From AC-32 sp963704005 (GTDB taxonomy: Bacteria; Actinomycetota; Thermoleophilia; Gaiellales; Gaiellaceae), in the NCBI GenBank assembly GCA_963704005.1, contig CAVPGJ010000004.1, positions 434,001-498,000 on the forward strand: a stretch of DNA of 64,000 nt. The letters run 5' to 3'. Below the pieces are notes generated by a model. It ran no database searches. It was given only the letters and a program-made list of their open reading frames with translations, and had not been told where the DNA came from. Each line of letters begins with the position of its first letter. Positions within the stretch are counted from its first letter, which is position 1. A program made the translations under genes and the position numbers. Positions 61,272-64,000 of the stretch are shown here, piece after piece.

Positions 61272-62047
61272 TGGCCGACCTGCTGACAGCCCAGATGGTT
61301 CGCAAGGAGTTCGGCGGCCTCGTCGCCGTCAACGACGTCGACTTCACGATCCCGGAGGGGACGATCGTCAGCCTGATCGGGCCGAACGGCGCCGGCAAGA
61401 CGACGTTCTTCAACATGCTGACCGGCGTCTACAAGCCGACCGGAGGCCGGATCGTCTTCGCCGGCGAGGACATCACGGGCAAGCCGCCGCACGCGATCAC
61501 CGAGCGCGGGATCGGCCGGACGTTCCAGAACATTCGCCTCTTCCAGAACATGACCTCGCTCGAGAACGTGCTCGTCGGCATGCACTCGCGGCTGAAGGGC
61601 GGCATCGTCCGCAGCATCCTGCACACCCCCGGCGTCAAGCGCGAGGAGCGCGAGGCGACCGAGAAGGCCAGGGAGCTGCTCAAGTTCGTCGGGCTCCAGA
61701 GGCGGGACGACGCGACCGCGAACAGCCTTCCGTACGGTGACCAGCGCCGGCTCGAGGTGGCCCGCGCTCTCGCGACCGAGCCGAAGCTGCTGCTGCTCGA
61801 TGAGCCGACGGCCGGCATGAACCCGCAGGAGTCCGCGGACTTCACCCAGTTCGTCGCCAAGCTCCGTGTCGAGCAGAAGGTCGCGGTGCTGATGATCGAG
61901 CACGACATGCGCGTGGTGATGGGCATCTCCGACCGGGTGACCGTGCTCGACTACGGCGAGAAGATCGCCGAGGGCGGGCCGAAGGAGATCCAGCACGACC
62001 CGCGCGTGATCGAGGCATACCTCGGATCGGCGGCGGTGGCCCAGTGA
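61271..62047 (+). CDS. livG: Branched-chain amino-acid ABC transporter ATPase, LivG type (system 2)
   Basis: 258-aa ABC ATPase. Walker A GPNGAGKTTFF, Q-loop TFQNIRLFQNMTSLEN, signature variant LPYGDQRRLEVARAL (normal for LivG), Walker B LLLLDEPTAGMNP, H-loop MIEHDM, C-terminal IQHDPRVIEAYLG. ATG 61271 overlaps the livM stop by 1 bp. More canonical than the system 1 LivG. Confidence 0.94.
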   Translation: MADLLTAQMVRKEFGGLVAVNDVDFTIPEGTIVSLIGPNGAGKTTFFNMLTGVYKPTGGRIVFAGEDITGKPPHAITERGIGRTFQNIRLFQNMTSLENVLVGMHSRLKGGIVRSILHTPGVKREEREATEKARELLKFVGLQRRDDATANSLPYGDQRRLEVARALATEPKLLLLDEPTAGMNPQESADFTQFVAKLRVEQKVAVLMIEHDMRVVMGISDRVTVLDYGEKIAEGGPKEIQHDPRVIEAYLGSAAVAQ

Positions 62048-62754
62048 TCCTCAAGCTGGAGGACGTCCACACCTACTACGGGTCGATTCACGCCCTCAAG
62101 GGCGTCTCGCTGGAGGTCGACGAGGGCGAGATCGTGACGCTGATCGGCGCGAACGGCGCCGGCAAGTCGACGACGCTCCGCTCGATCAACGGGCTCAACC
62201 ATCCGCGCAAGGGGAAGATCACCTTTCAGGGCGACGACATCACGAGCGAGGCTCCGCACAACATCGTCAAGAACGGGATCGCTCAGGCGCCGGAGGGCCG
62301 CAAGCTCTTCCCCCGGATGACCGTGATGGAGAACCTCGAGATGGGAGCCTTCCAGCGAACCGACAAGCAAGGCATCAAGGAGGACCTGGACCACGTGTTC
62401 ACGCTCTTCCCGCGCCTCGCCGAGCGCAAGACGCAGAAGGCGGGGACGATGTCCGGCGGCGAGCAGCAGATGTGCGCGATCGGGCGGGCGATGATGGCTC
62501 GGCCGAAGCTGCTGCTGCTGGACGAGCCCTCGATGGGGCTCGCGCCCGTGCTGGTCGAGCGGATCTTCGAGACGCTGGTCGAGATCAACAAGGAGGGCAC
62601 GCCGATCCTGCTCGTCGAGCAGAACGCGCTGATGGCGCTCGAGGTCGCCAAGCGCGGCTACGTGCTCGAGACCGGCCGCGTCGCCCTAGCCGACGACGCC
62701 AAGTCGCTGCGCGAGAACGAGCAGGTCCGCAAGACCTACCTCGGCGAGGACTAG
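62044..62754 (+). CDS. livF: Branched-chain amino-acid ABC transporter ATPase, LivF type (system 2)
   Basis: 236-aa ABC ATPase. LKLEDVHTYYGSIHALKGVS, Walker A GANGAGKSTTLR, signature TMSGGEQQMCAIGRAM, Walker B LLLLDEPSMGLAPVLV, LLVEQNALMAL. GTG 62044 overlaps the livG stop by 4 bp. Last gene of the LIV system 2 operon; a new transporter starts 78 bp later. Confidence 0.94.
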   Translation: MILKLEDVHTYYGSIHALKGVSLEVDEGEIVTLIGANGAGKSTTLRSINGLNHPRKGKITFQGDDITSEAPHNIVKNGIAQAPEGRKLFPRMTVMENLEMGAFQRTDKQGIKEDLDHVFTLFPRLAERKTQKAGTMSGGEQQMCAIGRAMMARPKLLLLDEPSMGLAPVLVERIFETLVEINKEGTPILLVEQNALMALEVAKRGYVLETGRVALADDAKSLRENEQVRKTYLGED

Positions 62755-62832
62755 GGCGCGGCGGAGTACGATTGGCGCTTGACCGGTCGGGAGAGCTGGC
62801 GGCCCGGCCTCCAGCAGAGGGAAGGAAGTGTG

Positions 62833-63750
62833 ATGCGACCTCCACGGAAACTCTTTGCCGCAGGGCTCCTGCTCCTCGCGCTCACGGTGCTCGTCGCGGC
62901 CGGTTGTGGCAGCAAGAAGAAGGTGAGCCCTGCGACTACGACCACGACCACGGCTACTTCGACCACCGGCGCCAACAGCAAGATCGCCGCAGAGGTGCCT
63001 GCCGCGATCAAGTCCAAGGGGACGCTGACGGTCGCGACGGATGCGACCTATCCCCCGAACGAGTTCGTCGCGTCCGACGGCAAGACGGTCACCGGCTGGG
63101 ATCCCGAGCTCGCTCAGGCGCTAGCCGGCGTGCTCGGCCTGAAGGTCAAGCTCGTCAACGCGACCTTCGCCACGATCATCCCCGGCATCCAGGCCGGCAA
63201 GTACGGTCTCAGCCTGTCCTCCTTCACTGACACCAAGGAGCGCCAGAAGGTCGTCGACTTCGTCACGTACTTCAGTGCGGGCACGTCCTTCTACGTGAAG
63301 ACCTCCGGTGGACCGACGATCAACTCGCTCGCCGACCTCTGCGGCCATTCGGTCGGGGTCGAGACCGGGACGACCCAGGCCGATGACGCGAAGGCCCAGA
63401 GCGCGAAGTGCAAGAGCGCCGGGAAGCCGGGCGTGACCGTCGCCACCTACCCTGACCAGAGCGCGGCCAACCTGGCGATCTCCAGTGGCCGCCAGCAGGT
63501 TGGGATGGCCGACTCGCCAGTCGCCGCGAACATCGCCAAGCAGTCGAACGGAAAGTTCAAGGTGACGGGCAAGTCGTACAACAACGCGCCCTACGGGATC
63601 GCGATCCCGAAGGGTAACGGCATGGCCAAGCCGATCCTCGACGCGTTGAAAGAGCTCATGTCGAACGGCACGTACATGAAGATCCTTCAGAAGTACAGCG
63701 TCCAGGCAGGCGCGATCAACAACCCAACGATCAACGGCGCGACTAGCTAG
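62833..63750 (+). CDS. Polar amino-acid ABC transporter substrate-binding lipoprotein
   Basis: 305-aa family 3 solute-binding protein. Lipoprotein signal MRPPRKLFAAGLLLLALTVL followed by VAAGCGSKKK, a Thr-rich linker, then KGTLTVATDATYPPNEFVAS, TGWDPELAQALAGVLGLKVK, GLSLSSFTDTKERQKVVDFV and GVETGTTQADDAKAQ. Typical of glutamate, glutamine or polar amino-acid uptake. ATG 62833 (GTG 62830 adjacent) has GGAAGGA upstream; a possible -10 TACGAT is at 62767. The permease follows. Confidence 0.92.
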   Translation: MRPPRKLFAAGLLLLALTVLVAAGCGSKKKVSPATTTTTTATSTTGANSKIAAEVPAAIKSKGTLTVATDATYPPNEFVASDGKTVTGWDPELAQALAGVLGLKVKLVNATFATIIPGIQAGKYGLSLSSFTDTKERQKVVDFVTYFSAGTSFYVKTSGGPTINSLADLCGHSVGVETGTTQADDAKAQSAKCKSAGKPGVTVATYPDQSAANLAISSGRQQVGMADSPVAANIAKQSNGKFKVTGKSYNNAPYGIAIPKGNGMAKPILDALKELMSNGTYMKILQKYSVQAGAINNPTINGATS

Positions 63751-63774
63751 GTAGGGGCGGCGCCGAGGTTCGGG

Positions 63775-64000
63775 ATGGCGACCGACACCGCGGAGCCAGC
63801 CGCCTCCGAGGAAATCCAGGCGATCCCGGTTCGCCACCCGGGCCGATGGGTGGCGGTCGCGATCCTGGTCTTCCTGGGCATCGCGGTCGGAAACTCGATC
63901 GCGTCGAACTCCCGCTTCCAGTGGGGGATCATCCACCACTACCTCTTCGACGATCGCATCCTCAGGGGCGTTGTCGTCACGATCGAGCTGACCATCGCCG
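63775..64000 (+). CDS. Amino-acid ABC transporter permease (partial, runs off window)
   Basis: First 75 codons from ATG 63775: cytoplasmic start MATDTAEPAASEEIQAIPVR, then helix RWVAVAILVFLGIAVGNSIA, NSRFQWGIIHHYLFDDRIL and GVVVTIELTIA, the usual beginning of HisM/GlnP-type permeases. Follows the binding protein by 24 bp. The rest lies outside the window. Confidence 0.85.
   Translation, partial: MATDTAEPAASEEIQAIPVRHPGRWVAVAILVFLGIAVGNSIASNSRFQWGIIHHYLFDDRILRGVVVTIELTIA

Overview
This is a GC-rich (by eye about 70% G+C, not computed), gene-dense bacterial chromosome segment. The hrcA-dnaJ-prmA-mtaB-HIT-yqeY-phoH-ybeY-dgk/PAP2-cdd-era block, many GTG/TTG starts, 1-4 bp ATGA/GTGA overlaps and many apparently leaderless genes (a TANNNT box 6-9 nt before the start codon) suggest a deep-branching actinobacterium. 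Class Thermoleophilia (Gaiellales/Solirubrobacterales-like) is my best guess, from gene order and protein style only. There is no rRNA, CRISPR array or insertion sequence; one tRNA (Leu, anticodon CAA) is present.

Layout. 1-7.5 kb: end of a membrane protein, an OmpR-type two-component system, then a redox operon (Thr-rich membrane protein, ApbE, ferric-reductase-like cytochrome, NuoF-like flavoprotein, 3Fe-4S ferredoxin) and a sulfite-oxidase-type molybdoenzyme. 7.5-12 kb: NrtR-like regulator facing nadB-nadC-nadA. 12-19 kb: MoaD-like/BNR pair, PPOX-fold protein, HMG-CoA lyase, PLP decarboxylase, GNAT, membrane-anchored cyclase and a YyaL-type thioredoxin-fold protein. 19-24 kb: first branched-chain amino-acid (LIV) transporter. 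24-29 kb: EamA transporter, lysA, cupin, leuS with an apparent leader-peptide attenuator. 29.5-48 kb: comEA-comEC-holA, methyltransferase, rpsT, murJ, lepA, hemW and the housekeeping block down to era and a HAD phosphatase. 48-52 kb: deoC with two aldehyde-dehydrogenase-fold genes. 52-57 kb: GT39-type membrane protein, lipoprotein, Tat-exported DyP-like protein, PPi-type phosphofructokinase, tRNA-Leu. 57-64 kb: second LIV transporter and the start of a polar amino-acid ABC transporter.

Beyond the genes, four kinds of structure stand out. (1) A dispersed intergenic double-hairpin repeat, seven copies, with paired changes in the stem; two copies share a further 68-bp tail. (2) A 164-bp imperfect palindrome filling exactly the gap between livH and livM. 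(3) A roughly 20-bp motif (core GTGCCGAATGTGTG) upstream of comEA, rpsT and phoH. (4) Well-formed regulatory sites: a 27-bp palindrome over both nrtR and nadB -10 boxes, and 11-bp-spaced direct repeats in front of both the two-component system and the redox operon.

Caution on quality: several conserved genes (nadC, livJ, an EamA transporter, deoC, the second livM, probably the GT39 gene and a small exported protein) are each interrupted by one single-base indel, often in a G/C run. This looks like residual sequencing error rather than real gene decay.
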